Below, in pieces: positions 34,713 through 46,380 of a stretch of DNA of 64,000 bases. The position numbers were made by a program, and so were the translations under genes. The notes beneath the pieces were generated by a model, which ran no database searches, was not told the origin of the DNA, and was given only the letters and a program-made list of their open reading frames with translations. The stretch comes from Chamaecyparis obtusa (lineage: Eukaryota; Streptophyta; Pinopsida; Cupressales; Cupressaceae). The DNA is taken from the NCBI GenBank assembly GCA_027943335.1, contig BSBK01009257.1, positions 248,001 to 312,000 of the forward strand, in the 5' to 3' direction. Each line of letters starts with the position of its first letter. Positions within the stretch are counted from its first letter, which is position 1.

Positions 34713-37642
34713 CCCACATGACCCCTATGGACACATTGGAATGCTCAAGTGTGTCCTAAGGGGTCCTAGGACCCCTTCAGACACACTTAAGCATTCAAAT
34801 GTGCCAAAAGAGGTCATGGAGACTTCCCAGGGGTCCTAGTACACTTTATCATGCGTTAGGACCCCTAGGAAGTCCTCATGACCCATATGGACACATTGGA
34901 ATGCTCAAGTGTGTCCTAAGGGGTCCTATGAACCTTTCAGACACACTTAAGCATTCAAATGTGTCAAAAGGGGTCATGGAAACTTCCTAGGGATCCTAGT
35001 ATGCCTTATCATGTGTTAGGACCCCTAGGGAGCCCCCATGACCCCTATGGACACATTGGAATGTTCAAGTGTGTTCTAAGGGGTTCTATGACCCCTTCAA
35101 ACATACTTGAGCATTCAAATATGTCAAAAGGAGTCATGGAGACATCCTAGGGGTCCTAGTATGCCTTATCACGCATTAGGACCCCTAGGAAGTCCGCATG
35201 ACCCCTATGGACACATTTGAATTCTTAAGTATCTTCTAATGGGTCCTACAACCCCTATGGACACATTAGAATGCTCAAGTGTGTCCTAACGGGTCCTACA
35301 ACCCCTTTCGACACACTTGAGGATTCAAATGCATCAAAAGGGGTCATGGGGACTTCCTATGGGTCCTAGTACGCCTTATTATGCTTTAGGACCCCTAGGA
35401 AGTCCCCATGACCCCTATGGACACATTGGAATGCTCAAGTGTGTCCTAAAGGGTCCTACAAACCCTTCGGATACACTTGAGCATTCAAATATGTCAAAAG
35501 GGGTCATGGGGACTTCCTACTGGTCCTAGTACACCTTATCACGTGTTAGGACCCCTAGGAAGTCCCCATGACCCCTATGGACACATTGGAATGCTCACGT
35601 GTGTCCTAAGGGGTCCTATGACCCCTTCAAACACACTTGAGCATTCAAATGTGTCAAAAAAGGATCATAGAGACTTCCTAGGGGTCCTAGTACGCCTTAT
35701 CACGTGTTAGGACTCCAAGGAATTCCCCATAACACCTATTGACACATTGGAATGCTCAAGTGTGTCCTAAGGGGTCCTACGACCCCTTCGGACACACTTG
35801 ATCATACAAATGTGTCAAAAGGGGTCATGGAGATTTCCTAGGGGTCTTAGTATGCCTTATCACACGTTAGGACCTCTGGGAAGTCCCCATGATCCATATG
35901 GACACATTGGAATGCTCAAGTGTGTCATAAGGGGTCCTACAACCCCTTCAGACACAATTGAGCATTCAAATGTGTCAAAAGGGGTCATGGAGACTTTGTA
36001 AGGGTCCTAGTACCCCTTATCATGCGTTAGGACCCCTAGGAAGTCCTCATGACCCCTGTGGACACATTGGAATGCTCAAGTGTGTCCTAAAAGGTCCTAC
36101 GACCCCTTCAAACACACTTGAGCATTCAAATGTGTCAAATAGGGTCATGGAGACTTCCTAGGGGTCCTAGTACACCTTATCACGCGTTAGGACCCCTAGG
36201 AAGCCCCCATGAGCCCCATGGACACATTGGAATGCTCAAGTATGTCCTAAGGGGTCCTACGACTCATTCAAACACACTTGAGCATTCAAATGTGTCAAAA
36301 GGGGTCATGGAGACTTCTTAGGGGTCCTAGTATGCCTTATCACGCGTTAGGACCCTTATAGACACATTGGAATGCTCAAGTGTGTCCTAAGGGGTCATAG
36401 GACCCCTTTAGACACACTTGAGCATTTCAATGTGTCAAAAGGGGTCATGGGGACTTCCTAGGGGTCCTAGTATGCCTTATCACATTTTAGGACCCCTAGG
36501 AAGTCCCCATAACCCCTATGGACACATTGGAATGCTCAAGTGTGTCCTAAGTGGTCCTACAACCCCTTCAGAGACACTTGAGCATTCAAATATGTCAAAA
36601 GGGGTCATGGAGACTTCCTAGGGGTCCTAGTACGCCTTATCATGTGTTAGGACCCCTAGGAAGGCCCCATGACCCCTGTGGACACATTGGAATGCTCAAG
36701 TGTGTCTTAAGGGGTCCTACGACCCCTTCAGACACACTTGAGCATTCAAATATGTTAAAAAGGGGTCATGGAGACTTCCTAGGGGTTCTAGTACCCCTTA
36801 TCATGTGTTAGGACCCCTAGGAAGTCCTCATGACCCCTATGGACACATTGGAATGCTCAAGTGTATCCTAAGGGGTCCTACAACCCCTTCAGACACACTT
36901 GAGCATTCAAATGTGTCAAAAGGGGTCATGAAGACTTCCTAGGGGTCTTAGTACGCCTTATCATGCGTTTGGACCCCTAAGAAGTTCCCATGACCCCTAT
37001 GGACACATTAGAATGCTCAAGTGTGTCCTAAGGGGTCCTACGACTCATTTGGACACACTTGAGCATTCAAATATGTCAAAAATTGTCATGGGGATTTCCT
37101 AGGGGTCCTAGTATGCCTTATCATGCGTTAGGACCCCTAGGAAGTCCCCATGACCCCTATGGATACATTGGAATGCTCAAGTGTGTCCTAAGGGGTCCTA
37201 CGACCCCTTCGGACACACTTGAGCATTCAAATGTGTCAAAAGGGGTCATGGAGACTTCCTAGCGGTCCTAGTACACTTTATCACGCGTTAGGGCACCTAG
37301 GAAGTCCCCATGACCCCTATGGACACATTGGAATGCTCAAGAGTGTCCTAAGGAGTCTTACGACCCCTTCGAACACAATTGAGCATTCAAATGTGTCAAA
37401 AGGGGTCATGGAGACTTCCTAGGGGTCCTAATACACCTTATCATGTGTTAGGATCCCTAGGAAGTCCTCATGACTGCTATGTACACATTGGAATGCTCAA
37501 GTGTGTCCTAAGGGGTCCTACGACCCCTTCAGACACAATTAAGCATTTAAATGTGTCAAAAAGGGGTCATGGAGACTTCGTAGGGGTCCTAGTACACCTT
37601 ATCACATGTTAGGACCCCTAGGAAGTCCTCATGACCCCTATG
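34712..37642. repeat. tandem array of about 18 units of ~160 bp, each with two hairpins
   Basis: The anchor word 'GAGCATTCAAATGTGTC' recurs every 160 bp (34788, 34948, ... 37370, 37530), with one longer interval near 35120-35310 and one shorter near 36270-36410. Within a unit, TCATGGAGACTTCCTAGGGG pairs with CCCCTAGGAAGTCCCCATGA around a loop 'TACGCCTTATCACGCG'. GACACATTGGAATGCTCAAG pairs with CTTGAGCATTCAAATGTGTC around 'GGGGTCCTACGACCCC'. The hairpins therefore tile the whole array. Sequence is GC-richer than its surroundings. The 67-codon frames in units are by-products; the period is not a multiple of three. Confidence 0.95.
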
Positions 37643-37732
37643 AGAGAGGAGAGAGAGAAAGAGAGGAGAGAGATAGAGAGAGAGAAGAGAGAGGAGAGAG
37701 GAGAGAAAGAAAAGAGAGAGAGAGAGAGAGAT
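37643..37732. repeat. GA-rich tract at the right edge of the hairpin array
   Basis: It is a purine-only AG/GGA microsatellite, mirroring the tract at the left edge. Confidence 0.95.
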
Positions 37733-37757
37733 TTTGACAAAATTTTGGTGGGAGATT

Positions 37758-37808
37758 TTGAATATCCGATAATATCGGATATCCGTTAATTTTGGATATT
37801 CGATTTTG
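37758..37808. repeat. ATATCCGATA palindrome cluster 2
   Basis: AATATCCGATAATATCGG followed by ATATCCGTTAATTTTGG and ATATTCGAT lies just outside the right GA tract, between array and transposase gene. Confidence 0.8.
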
Positions 37809-38013
37809 TTTACTGGTGTTAAAAAAAATAAAAATTCTCTGGGTCCCTCCAGAGAGTCACATGTTTTTCCTGAATTAGACGATTCGAGTTGCAGCGAGAA
37901 GACAAAAAACCACTTTTTGGGGTGATTTTCTCTATTACCAAAGGTATTTCATCTTTTTTTGAGGTGACTTTCTCTATTACCAAAAGTATTTGCTTCTTCT
38001 TTTTGGTCTAACT

Positions 38014-40736
38014 ATGGGGAGTAGGAGTCGTCGAAAGCATAAACGGAAGAGGAGACTCACAAATGAAGATGTTGAAGTGTATAGAGAAATGGATAGGGTT
38101 GACCATCGGAACAAGAGACAAGGTATGTTAAATATGAATGAAGAGTCGGCATTGACCCACCTTTGAATGTGGTTTCAAGTGAAGAACATGAATTTGAAGA
38201 TGAAAATGTAGGTTTTGAAAATGAGAATTTAGGTTTTGAAGATGAAAATGTAGGTTTTGAAAATGAACATGTAGATGTGGCCCATGGAAGTGTGGACATT
38301 GTCAATGACAATCCACCGATTGAATATGAAGGAATTGACAATGATAATCAACGTTACACATCTTCAAATTATATGAGAAATGAAGTCCCTTCGGAGGAAG
38401 ACAGACAAACTTCAAAATTGAGACCTTCAAGAAGAGCTAAATGGTTACTTGAAATTGATGAGAACATAAGGAGTGGAATGCTATTATTGTGAGAAATCTT
38501 TTTAGTGCTCTCAATTCCATTGGGAAGACTACCAAGGAAAAAGATAAGAGAGCTTCTAAGAGGGTTATTACAACCTCCTTAGTAAGTCATCATTTGAGAA
38601 AGACTTGTTTGATGAGACAAACTTGTGTTGACTTGAATCTAAATAGTAAAACTTTGGATAGAGAACTTGCAAGAAGAGAAAGACTTGATGATCCTCTTAA
38701 AAATGATACATGGGCTTATGGTGGGAGACTTTCACATTGTGATAAGAAGCTTATTGATGATGTGAAGGATCAAATTCAACTATTTTGGAAATCTAACTCA
38801 AGAGTGTCACCAAATGTAAATGATGTCTTGAAGATGAGAATTGGCATTCGAGACCGTACCTCGCATCCCAAACATTATTTGGAGGTGAGTCAAACAATGT
38901 TGTTCAAAAAATTTTGTGAGACACATCCAACATTGCAAATATCACAAAGAGCTTTTAAAGCCCTGAAGTCTTTTTTTGTGTGCCTCTTAAGATTTGAAAT
39001 ACTTGTTGTTGTAAATATCATGTGGAATTTTCAATGCACCATGAATTGTTACGATCCATTCATTCTACTTTGCATAGTAGTGAAATGTTGGAGGAGTGTG
39101 GTGCAAGTGCTCTTCCAAAATCATCAAGAGACTTGTTAGATCATTTTTTATGTCCTAGAGATGATGGATGTTTCTTTTATAAAAAAGATTGCTTAAATGA
39201 CAAGTGCTCAGAGTGTGGTGAGCTAGTGAAGTTTGTTGAATGTTTTTATGAGGGCTACGAACATGATTTTGGAAAGACAATTGTCCACAAAAAGGTATAT
39301 GAAACCATTAAATATACATTAAAAAGTGGAGGTGAAGGCTCTAGATGTGAGTTGGTTACTAAAGAATGCAATGTAGCTGATTTTATTTCAAATTTCAGGA
39401 AGAATCTTTTTTACAAGTATGCAAGGCATAGTCACAGGTCTCAGTGGTTGGATCAACAATTCAGGATGTGTAAGGACACTTTCCCGATTGGCACTATTAT
39501 ATCGGTTGTTGACTTTGCAGAGAACTATACATTGCAGCGCCAAAACGAGTTGCAAGCTCATTATTACAATTCTATTCAGGTTTCTATTTTTGTGCACATA
39601 ACATATAGACATTCCCCTAATAGTACAGAAGATGACCGGAAGATAATCAAAGAGTACCATTTTTATATGAGCGATGATAGATCGCACTCATCTGAGTTTG
39701 TCCAACATTGCTTTGAGAATTATTTTGACTGGTGTGGAAAAATAATATTGCTATGGATAGACATCTCATTTGGTCAGATAACTACACAGGTCAATTAAAA
39801 AATGCTCGTATGTTTTATTGGTTATGTAGAATGCATGTAGAGAGAGGTGTACCTCATATTTTGAGTTTTTTTTAGGCCGGTCATGGAAAAGGGGAGCATG
39901 ATGGAGCAGGTGCATGCGTAAAGAGAGCTCTAGTTAAGGAGCAACTGAGGATTTTAGGTGCAGAACTCATTGATGCCCATTCTATTGTTGATTGGTGTAC
40001 TTCAGCATTGTCATAGGGGGGGACTCTTGATTTAGTGGTGCATAGATTCTTTTGGTTGGTTGAGTTGGGCACAATAGGAGATAGGTTGGATTGTCAAACT
40101 ATGAAAGATTCTTCAAAAATGCATTCATTTCAAAGCTCATATGCTAGTACATGGACCATTTGGACATGAGAGTTGGCTTGTTATTGTCTGAGTTATCTTT
40201 AGTGTGATTGGGATCAGTGCGAGTCAAGTGAGGGTGTTGATACATGGATTCCACATTATCTTACTCCTTTATCTCTCACAGTCTTTGTAATAAATGATGA
40301 CATGGATTGTTCACTTGACTACGACCATCTTTCAGATCTTCTACAACCAGGACATGTTTTTGCATTGGTTGCACCAGAAGGGAATGATTGGAGATCATAT
40401 TATTGGTTAGCACATTGTGTGTGAGGAAAGAAAAAACTTGCACAACCGACGATAGATGATGATATGTTCACATATCCAACAGGATCACATGTTGTTGCAG
40501 GAACATGGTTGTGCACATATATGATTAGAAATAATGGCATTCCTACGTTTGAAGACTATGAGAAGCACAAAACCATTCTCATGTATTCACACCTTGTTAT
40601 AGCAGCCAATATTAAGTTGTTGAAACATCAAGGAAAACCAAAGACAAAGGAACTTTGGACTATTAGTACTATTGATCATGAAGCAATACTGAATACTCTC
40701 AAGCACCGAGATGACCCTTCAGGAACACTTCAGTAG
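38014..40736 (+). pseudogene. transposase-like gene of the unclassified transposon
   Basis: The likely start is ATG at 38014 ('MGSRSRRKHKRKRRLTNEDV'). An acidic segment with internal repeats 'FEDENVGFENENLG' follows, then (38489-39000) 'WAYGGRLSHCDKKLIDDVKD'. After a frameshift near 38985 come 'NTCCCKYHVEF', 'CPRDDGCFFYKKDCLNDKCS' (metal-binding-like), 'VVDFAENYTLQRQNELQAHY', 'YHFYMSDDRSHSSEFVQHCF', then in a shifted frame 'IWSDNYTGQLKNARMFYWLC' and 'GHGKGEHDGAGACVKRALVK'. The C-terminus includes 'FTYPTGSHVVAGTWL' and ends at 40734. The Asp in DFAENY, the Asp in WSDN and the acidic residue in GKGEHDGAG could be a DDE/D triad; that is inference. At least three frameshifts and several stops are present. 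I recognise the DFAENY/GHGKG style from unnamed eukaryotic proteins but cannot give a family name. Confidence 0.6.
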
Positions 40737-40979
40737 GTAAGTTCAACTCAAGTTAGATATAGTTTTGTAATTCATATTTAGATGCCAAAAGGACACTTCT
40801 TATATTCTCTATTAACTTTTCTTCTGCCTTCCGAATGTAGGGATTTGAGGGAAAATGACACTTATTTTTTTTATATAGTTGTTTAATTTGCATATTTAGA
40901 TGCCAAATTTTGTATATAAAGCCAACAATCTAATGTAATGTGCATAGTTAGATGCCAAATTTTGTATACAAAAACAACA

Positions 40980-42030
40980 ATCAAATGAAATGTGCATTGG
41001 CATGCCAGTCTCGCTTGATGCCAAAACTCGCAGTGAGGGTCAATTGAAAGTTGCACCAATGGATTACTTCCAAACCGTTCATCTTGGCACTGAATGGACT
41101 GCACCATTAGCTCCAGTTGGATGGTTAAATGCTAGGGACAACCCCATCTCAACCACTGAGTTAGTAGAACATTCTGAACCACGCCAGACCAAAGTGTCCT
41201 CAAGGTGCACTAAGCACGATTGGTCAGTGAACTTTTGAGGCTCATAACTATGACACCGTGAGAGGTATTAGAGATCCGTGAGATGCTATAGGACAATGTT
41301 TCTGAGGCCTACAATAACCTCTCTCTATTCTGGGAGATTCAAATTTGTTTGAATTTGGCATGCCAGTCTCGCTTGATGCCAAAACTTATAGTGAGGGTCA
41401 GTTGAAAGTTGCACCAATGGATTACTTCCAAACCATTTGTCTCAGCACTAAATGGATTATGCCATTAGCTCCGGTTGGGTGGGTAAATACTAGGGACAAC
41501 CCTATTTTGACCACTAAGTTAGTAGAACGTTTCGGACCACGCCGGACCAAAGTGTCCCCAAGGTGCACTAAGCACGATTGGTTAGCGAACTTTCGAGGCT
41601 CGTAACTCAGACCCCATGAGAGGTATCAGAGATTCATGAGATGCTACAGGACAACGTTTCTAAGGCCTAAAATAACCTCTCTCCATTCTGGGAGATTCAA
41701 ATTTGTTTGAATTTGGTATGCCAGTCTCGCTCGATGCCAAAACTTACAGTGAGGGTCAGTTAAAAGTTGCACCAATGGATTACTTCCAAAATGTTCATCC
41801 AGGCATCAAATGGGCTATGCCATTAGCTTTGATTGGGTGGGTAAATGCTAGGGACAACCCCGTTTTGACCACTGATTTAGTAGAACGTTTCGGACCACGC
41901 TGGACCAAAGTGTCCCCAAGGTGCACTAAGCACAATTGGTCAGTAAACTTTCGAGGCTCGTAACTCAGAGCCCGTGAGAGGTATCGGTAATCCGTGAGAT
42001 GCTACAAGACCGTGTTTCTTAGGCATTCCT
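40980..42030 (+). repeat. three tandem 355-358-bp repeats with a coding-like frame
   Basis: Copies at about 40980-41333, 41334-41692 and 41693-42030 each contain a frame starting 'MPVSLDAKT(R/Y)SEGQLKV' and continuing 'APMDYFQ', 'W(L/V)NARDNP' (second copy 'WVNTRDNP') and 'TK(H/Y)-like' 'RCTKHDW'. Each ends with 'NF(R)GS' and a stop (the first copy has TGA two residues early). Each is followed by 'GAGAGGTAT(T/C)' and 'TCCGTGAGATGCTA'-like spacers. Function is unknown. Because each copy ends in its own stop, they do not form one protein. Similar frame retention in three copies is the only hint of coding. Confidence 0.7.
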
Positions 42031-42049
42031 AGTGTATTTGCAGGGGTAT

Positions 42050-43045
42050 AGGCAGAGTACTGCTATTTTGTCCAAAAGACCAATACCTAAATTTGAGATA
42101 TGTTTTGATATGGCCAAAAGGGTGTTTGATTATTGCCAAAAGGGTGTTTGATTATGTAATTAGGCCAGTTTGAAGTCTTTTAGCCATTGGGAGTAAAGGG
42201 TAAGTCTAGAAACCTTGAAACCACTTTAATAGATATCCTTATATATCTCAAATGATGAATTACACATGTGAACACACATAGCACATAAAGCGTACACAAA
42301 TTTTCTTAAGTCATGAAGCATACATGTAGCACATAGATTATAAAGCATACAACATGAATTCAATTAAGTCATGCACGTACCCATACACGTGAATTTAGGT
42401 TATGAATAATGTACTTGAATATACATGAATATACTTAAGGCATAAATTGTACACATGAGTACATACACAAAAGCATATTTACATACTAACAATGAATAAA
42501 TGAACACACAATTAACAAATTGGATCGAATATCAAGTTTCATATATATATATTGAAATGAACAATATTTCTGCACATATTTATATGTCAACATATCTAGA
42601 TACAGTGTGGCATATGCCATCTCAAAATGTGTCATATGACATCTCAAAATAAGAAGTTCAACTATAAATGTTTCTAGGACATCCTATTCTACTGGTGGAT
42701 CATCAAAATGCAGCCTCTTTGAAGTACTCTTGGGCTCTGATGGGTCCTGCATTCAAACACAAAAGTGAAACCCCAAGTTAGATTAAAATTGAGAATCATA
42801 GACAACAATAATAAATAAAATTTAAACTAAAATTGAACTCTCATACACCTTGCCTCTCTATCTCCTCCTGCAGATAGGAGACCTAATATATGTCCTTGGT
42901 AGCGCTAGAATAGTGCCACCAATGTCAACTCCCACCTGTGTATGTTTAAGAACATGAGATTGATCTACAAGTTATACTATTTAATGTTAAAAACTTGGTG
43001 GCAAAGACATGTTTACAAAATAACTAAATTAACATTAAAACTTAC
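42050..43045. other. transposon interior, no supported gene
   Basis: A short direct repeat (GCCAAAAGGGTGTTTGATTAT, 42112-42153) is present. Repeats of the type 'ACATGAAT', 'AGCATACA' and 'ACACATG' lie between 42240 and 42500. They recall the low-complexity pattern of the internal region of B, but without a close alignment. Confidence 0.5.
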
Positions 43046-44820
43046 TTATGTTGAACTTTCTTCAGGGATTGTTGGCTGAGTCATTAGCGATACAAACCCT
43101 TGACATTCTGGCTCCCTCAAACTAGGAGTGACCTACAAAAGTCAAACAGATACTTCATACTGTCATAACTTGACCATATTATATATACTTGATAGTAAAA
43201 TACACACAAATAACTTTAGAAATGTATGTACCATGGGGCTATCACTGCGAATGGATATGCCTGTGACTCTATCATGATGATAGGGTCTCACAACATCATC
43301 ATATGCCACTCTCTGTCAAATAAACCATGTAAATTAAAAATGAGTACGCACAACTAACAAGTATACATGTATACATAAACAAACTAAATTACTTAATTAC
43401 CTTTCCTTTATCAACGACTGACACCTACACCCCCTCACATTGCCCCCTGCTGGCAACTGGTGACACCTGCATCAGTATGTAAAAGATGACCATAAAAATT
43501 AGAAAACAATGTACATATACTATTATCATAATTTAAAAGGAAACCAATGAGTACATTAAAATATATGTACCATGGAAGTGTCAAGACCAAATGATATGCT
43601 AGAAAGCGTGGACGCCTCCACCTGTGCCATCTCCTCCTCTGTCATCAACTGAACATAAATGTAACACATAAAAAGACATAAGTGGAAAATTATTATAAGG
43701 AAATTCTACTAAAAATACGAACAATAAAATTTAAATACAATGTAAAAAGTGAACGGTTTACCCTTACCGTAATAGTGGGAGTCCATGGATCTATACGCTC
43801 CTGATGCACATCTCCATGAGCTGCTTCAATGCTTGTAGTGTGTTGTGTATAATTGTCCCCATCGAAGCCAAAATTATATGTATCATTATCAGTCAGGGTC
43901 CAAAGCACAGATTATTGCATTTAATGCAAGGGTGGGCCACACAAACATGTGAGCTCGCAGATGATGTGGAAGTGCCAGAAGCATCAGGACGAGGAGGCAA
44001 CAATGTTGTGCTCTGCGTAACCAGCAGATCACTCAATGTGTGAATGGCTCGAATAGTTTGTGAGCCGGCCTCAACAATAATGTCTGGATGTTGAACTATG
44101 GGAGGTGGTGAAATCTCAGGAGGGGGGACATATGTGCAGGATTTCACCCATTGTGCACATGGCCTATCTTGCAGAGTGCCTAAACCTACACCCTGGTTCG
44201 GTCTCATACTCCAATAATTCACCTTGTGACTGAGCACAAATTCAGCATACAATTTTATAATAAAATAAAATGGGACATCCAAATTGTTGTGAGGTGGTCT
44301 ATCAAAAACCATCCACCAACGGTCCCAAAAGTTGTCACGTATTTCACTATTTGTGCACCATTTAATTGACAACTTGGTTTTTTTATGGTCTACTTTTAGA
44401 CCGGTTTTAGGATCCACAAAAATATTAGCTATGCCATGTTTTGTTATATTTAGGTTCATGACTTGATCATAATCAAGCCCATCATCAAACTAGGCGTGCA
44501 TGGATTCGCGCCAAAGAACTGTAGCATTATGTTGCTATGTCAGTTTCTCCATGTTTTCAATTATTGAGTTCAATGTCATAAACATGGCGCACAATGTGGG
44601 GATATTGGCATATGCGGTTTGAAATCCTAAGTTCATTTAGATTATCTCCTATTAGATCTTCTAAATGGCGAGGGTTTGTGACAGGTATGTCTTTTGGAGG
44701 TGGGGGATTGTTGGGAGGTGGTTTTGGATTGTTTGCAGGATCATTAGTAGGGTTTTCTGATTCCATGTCTGATAGAAATGAAAAAACAAATCGATAATTA
44801 CAATGAATTTTAAAAAACAA
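43046..44820 (-). pseudogene. antisense multi-exon gene of the unclassified transposon
   Basis: The 5' part reads a Pro/Asn-rich segment ('NPTNDPANNPKPPPNNPPPP') then 'HLEDLIGDNLNELRISNRIC'. After two or three in-frame stops (one near 44491) the main exon reads 'VMNLNITKHGIANIFVDPKT', 'IKWCTNSEIRDNFWDRWWMV', 'FDRPPHNNLDVPFYFIIKLY' and a Pro-rich stretch. It ends at a GTAAGG donor at 43767. Four mini-exons with consensus borders follow: 43571-43648, 43401-43466, 43232-43312 and 43046-43132. They are 78, 66, 81 and 87 bp, all multiples of three; the last ends in TAA and the second holds a TAG. The main exon may encode a DNA-binding or accessory protein; this is inference from context, and no family is recognised. 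Confidence 0.55.
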
Positions 44821-44954
44821 TACAAAAACACATTGCTACCCTAATTTTTATATAAAAAACTATATATTTCTATTTAAAAACAATAAAAATAATAAAAATA
44901 ATACAAATTAAGAGCTTTCAATTACCTGGCAAATTAGGAAAAATTGGATAGGGG

Positions 44955-45095
44955 AAATGATATCGGATATCGGATAGCCCTAGTTGCATTCACGTTTTTA
45001 CAATGAAAAAATGTTGAATGCGGCTGGGTACAAAGATTTATAATTACTAGCAAATATCGGATATCCGATATTATCAGATATCCGATTTGCCCTTT
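44955..45095. repeat. ATATCCGATA palindrome clusters 3 and 4 (right subterminal)
   Basis: GATATCGGATATCGGATAG at 44959-44979, and ATATCGGATATCCGATATTA plus CAGATATCCGATTTG at 45054-45092, lie within 300 bp of the right end. Their placement beside the terminus suits transposase binding sites. Confidence 0.75.
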
Positions 45096-45210
45096 AGCTT
45101 TGACTTTTGGCTTGACCAAGTGTACTGACACCCAGGCCTACTTAAAAGTCAACAAATCTATTTGTGCACTTTTGGACGAGTGAAAATTGGTTTTTTTCAC
45201 ATCGCCACTT

Positions 45211-45240
45211 TTTGGCATACCATGATCTTGCACATACCCA
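45211..45240 (-). repeat. right terminal inverted repeat
   Basis: It is complementary to 33167-33196. It is followed by TATATATA at 45241-45248. Confidence 0.85.
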
Positions 45241-45248
45241 TATATATA

Positions 45249-45303
45249 TATTATCATTATTATTAGTTATTATTAAATCTAATTTCAAAAAGGGGACATG
45301 ACA
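45249..45303 (-). repeat. right LTR of element B, remaining portion
   Basis: It ends CAAAAAGGGGACATGACA, matching the left LTR end TAAAAAGGGGACATTACA at 5215-5232. This shows that the DNA transposon split one LTR. Confidence 0.75.
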
Positions 45304-46380
45304 AATATGCATTGTGAATGTTATTACTAAAGAATGTATCCATATAAATACACAACAAATGCATTGAGATTCATGTGACAAATCCGATATTATGATTAAA
45401 GGGCCTAATGGCTTTACTTGTCCTATCATAGGGTCATTATCCCTATCTATGACAAATTTCATGTGAAATTAGGACATCCTTGGCTGAATTCCATGAAAGC
45501 TATACCTTTTACCATACATAAATGTTTTATGTTCCCTTATAATGGGTTCATTATAATGATCAATCATAGTCTTTATAAGCCGCTAAACAAACATGGAAAC
45601 TTCACCCTTGATTTCTTTTGGCCTAGAAAGTTTGAACCTTTGAAACCTCGAGAAGATTTTGTTTTCTTATCTTACAAATAATTCAAACATGAAAGGATAT
45701 TGACATTGAGTAAACCTAAGAATATTTCACCTCTTCATTATTGACATGGACTTATTTCCATACCTTATATTTCTCTTATATATGCACCAATTCCACCTCC
45801 TACATATTACAAATGTCTAGCATCCTACATCTCTCTACCTAGTGAGGTTCATTCCATTTTGTAGGAAGAAAAGGAGCCTATGTTAATTGATCCCAAATCT
45901 TTGCAAGTTTCTGGTAGAATCAAGAGTAATTGTAGTGCAAGAGACCGTTGATGAAAATATCGTGCAAAGGTCCATGAACTTTCTTCCTAAACCATTTCCT
46001 CCCCTAAAACACCAAATTCTTACTTGATCCCATTTGACCAACCTTTTTGCTAGACCAAGAGAGGAAGATCATCTTAAAAAGTTGAAATTGGCTTTAAAAA
46101 GATTGTTTATTTTACATTAAACATCTTATTGTGATTAATTTGGACGATGATACGGATGACAAAATTGTCGATGATAAGAATGTTGATGCTTACGATTCTA
46201 ATGATGTATATATGGGGCTATCAAAATTAATCATAGGATTTCTTCAATATTTTCAAGAGCATTAATCCTAGCTCCCAGTGATAAAAAAAAGTGACTCATA
46301 ATTGGAGCATGGTCCTTGTTTGGAACTTACAATAGCTCCAACTTTCATGCTTCTTCTTGTTCCTCTTACATCTTGTCTAC
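45304..46380 (+). pseudogene. right part of a split Ty3 gag-pol remnant
   Basis: Plus-strand frames give 'HVKLGHPWLNSMKAIPFTIH' and 'KCFMFPYNGFIIMINHS' (45445-45570), followed by 'NFTLDFFWPRKFEPLKPRED'. Further on are 'PNSYLIPFDQPFC*TKRGR' and 'KVEIGFKKIVYF'. The LGHPWL and Tyr/Leu-rich continuation is the region around the protease-reverse transcriptase link of Tat-like Ty3 elements. Multiple stops are present. AATAT at its left edge repeats the sequence at 4377-4381, so this copy was probably the target into which element B inserted. Confidence 0.65.

Larger units (their letters stand above)
33159..45248 (+). mobile_element. unclassified 12-kb DNA transposon
   Basis: The ends are inverted: TGGGTATGTGCAGGATCATG at 33167 and, on the minus strand from 45240, TGGGTATGTGCAAGATCATG. 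Similarity goes on through GGTAT(A/G)CCAAA and, after a short gap, AGTGGC(A/G)ATG. TATATATA flanks both ends, but the site is TA-rich so the true duplication could be 2 to 9 bp. The 12,074-bp element contains a broken transposase-like gene (plus), an antisense multi-exon gene, a large hairpin-rich array and palindromic motifs. The termini are not CACTA, and I see no hAT, MULE, PIF, Mariner or Helitron signature. It splits the right LTR of B, whose remainder resumes at 45249. Confidence 0.8.

Noticed and set aside
34799..37612. Series of similar 67-86-codon frames (…HxLGPLGSPHDPYGHIGML…)
   Set aside because: They arise once per 160-bp unit. The period is not a multiple of three, so the frame shifts from unit to unit, and the underlying DNA is explained by conserved hairpins.
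34712..37642. CRISPR-like array
   Set aside because: Units are 160 bp, wholly conserved and without unique spacers, and the context is a plant transposon.
43804..44043. Plus-strand frame opposite the antisense transposon gene
   Set aside because: It is a shadow of the minus-strand exon, which has coherent splice borders.
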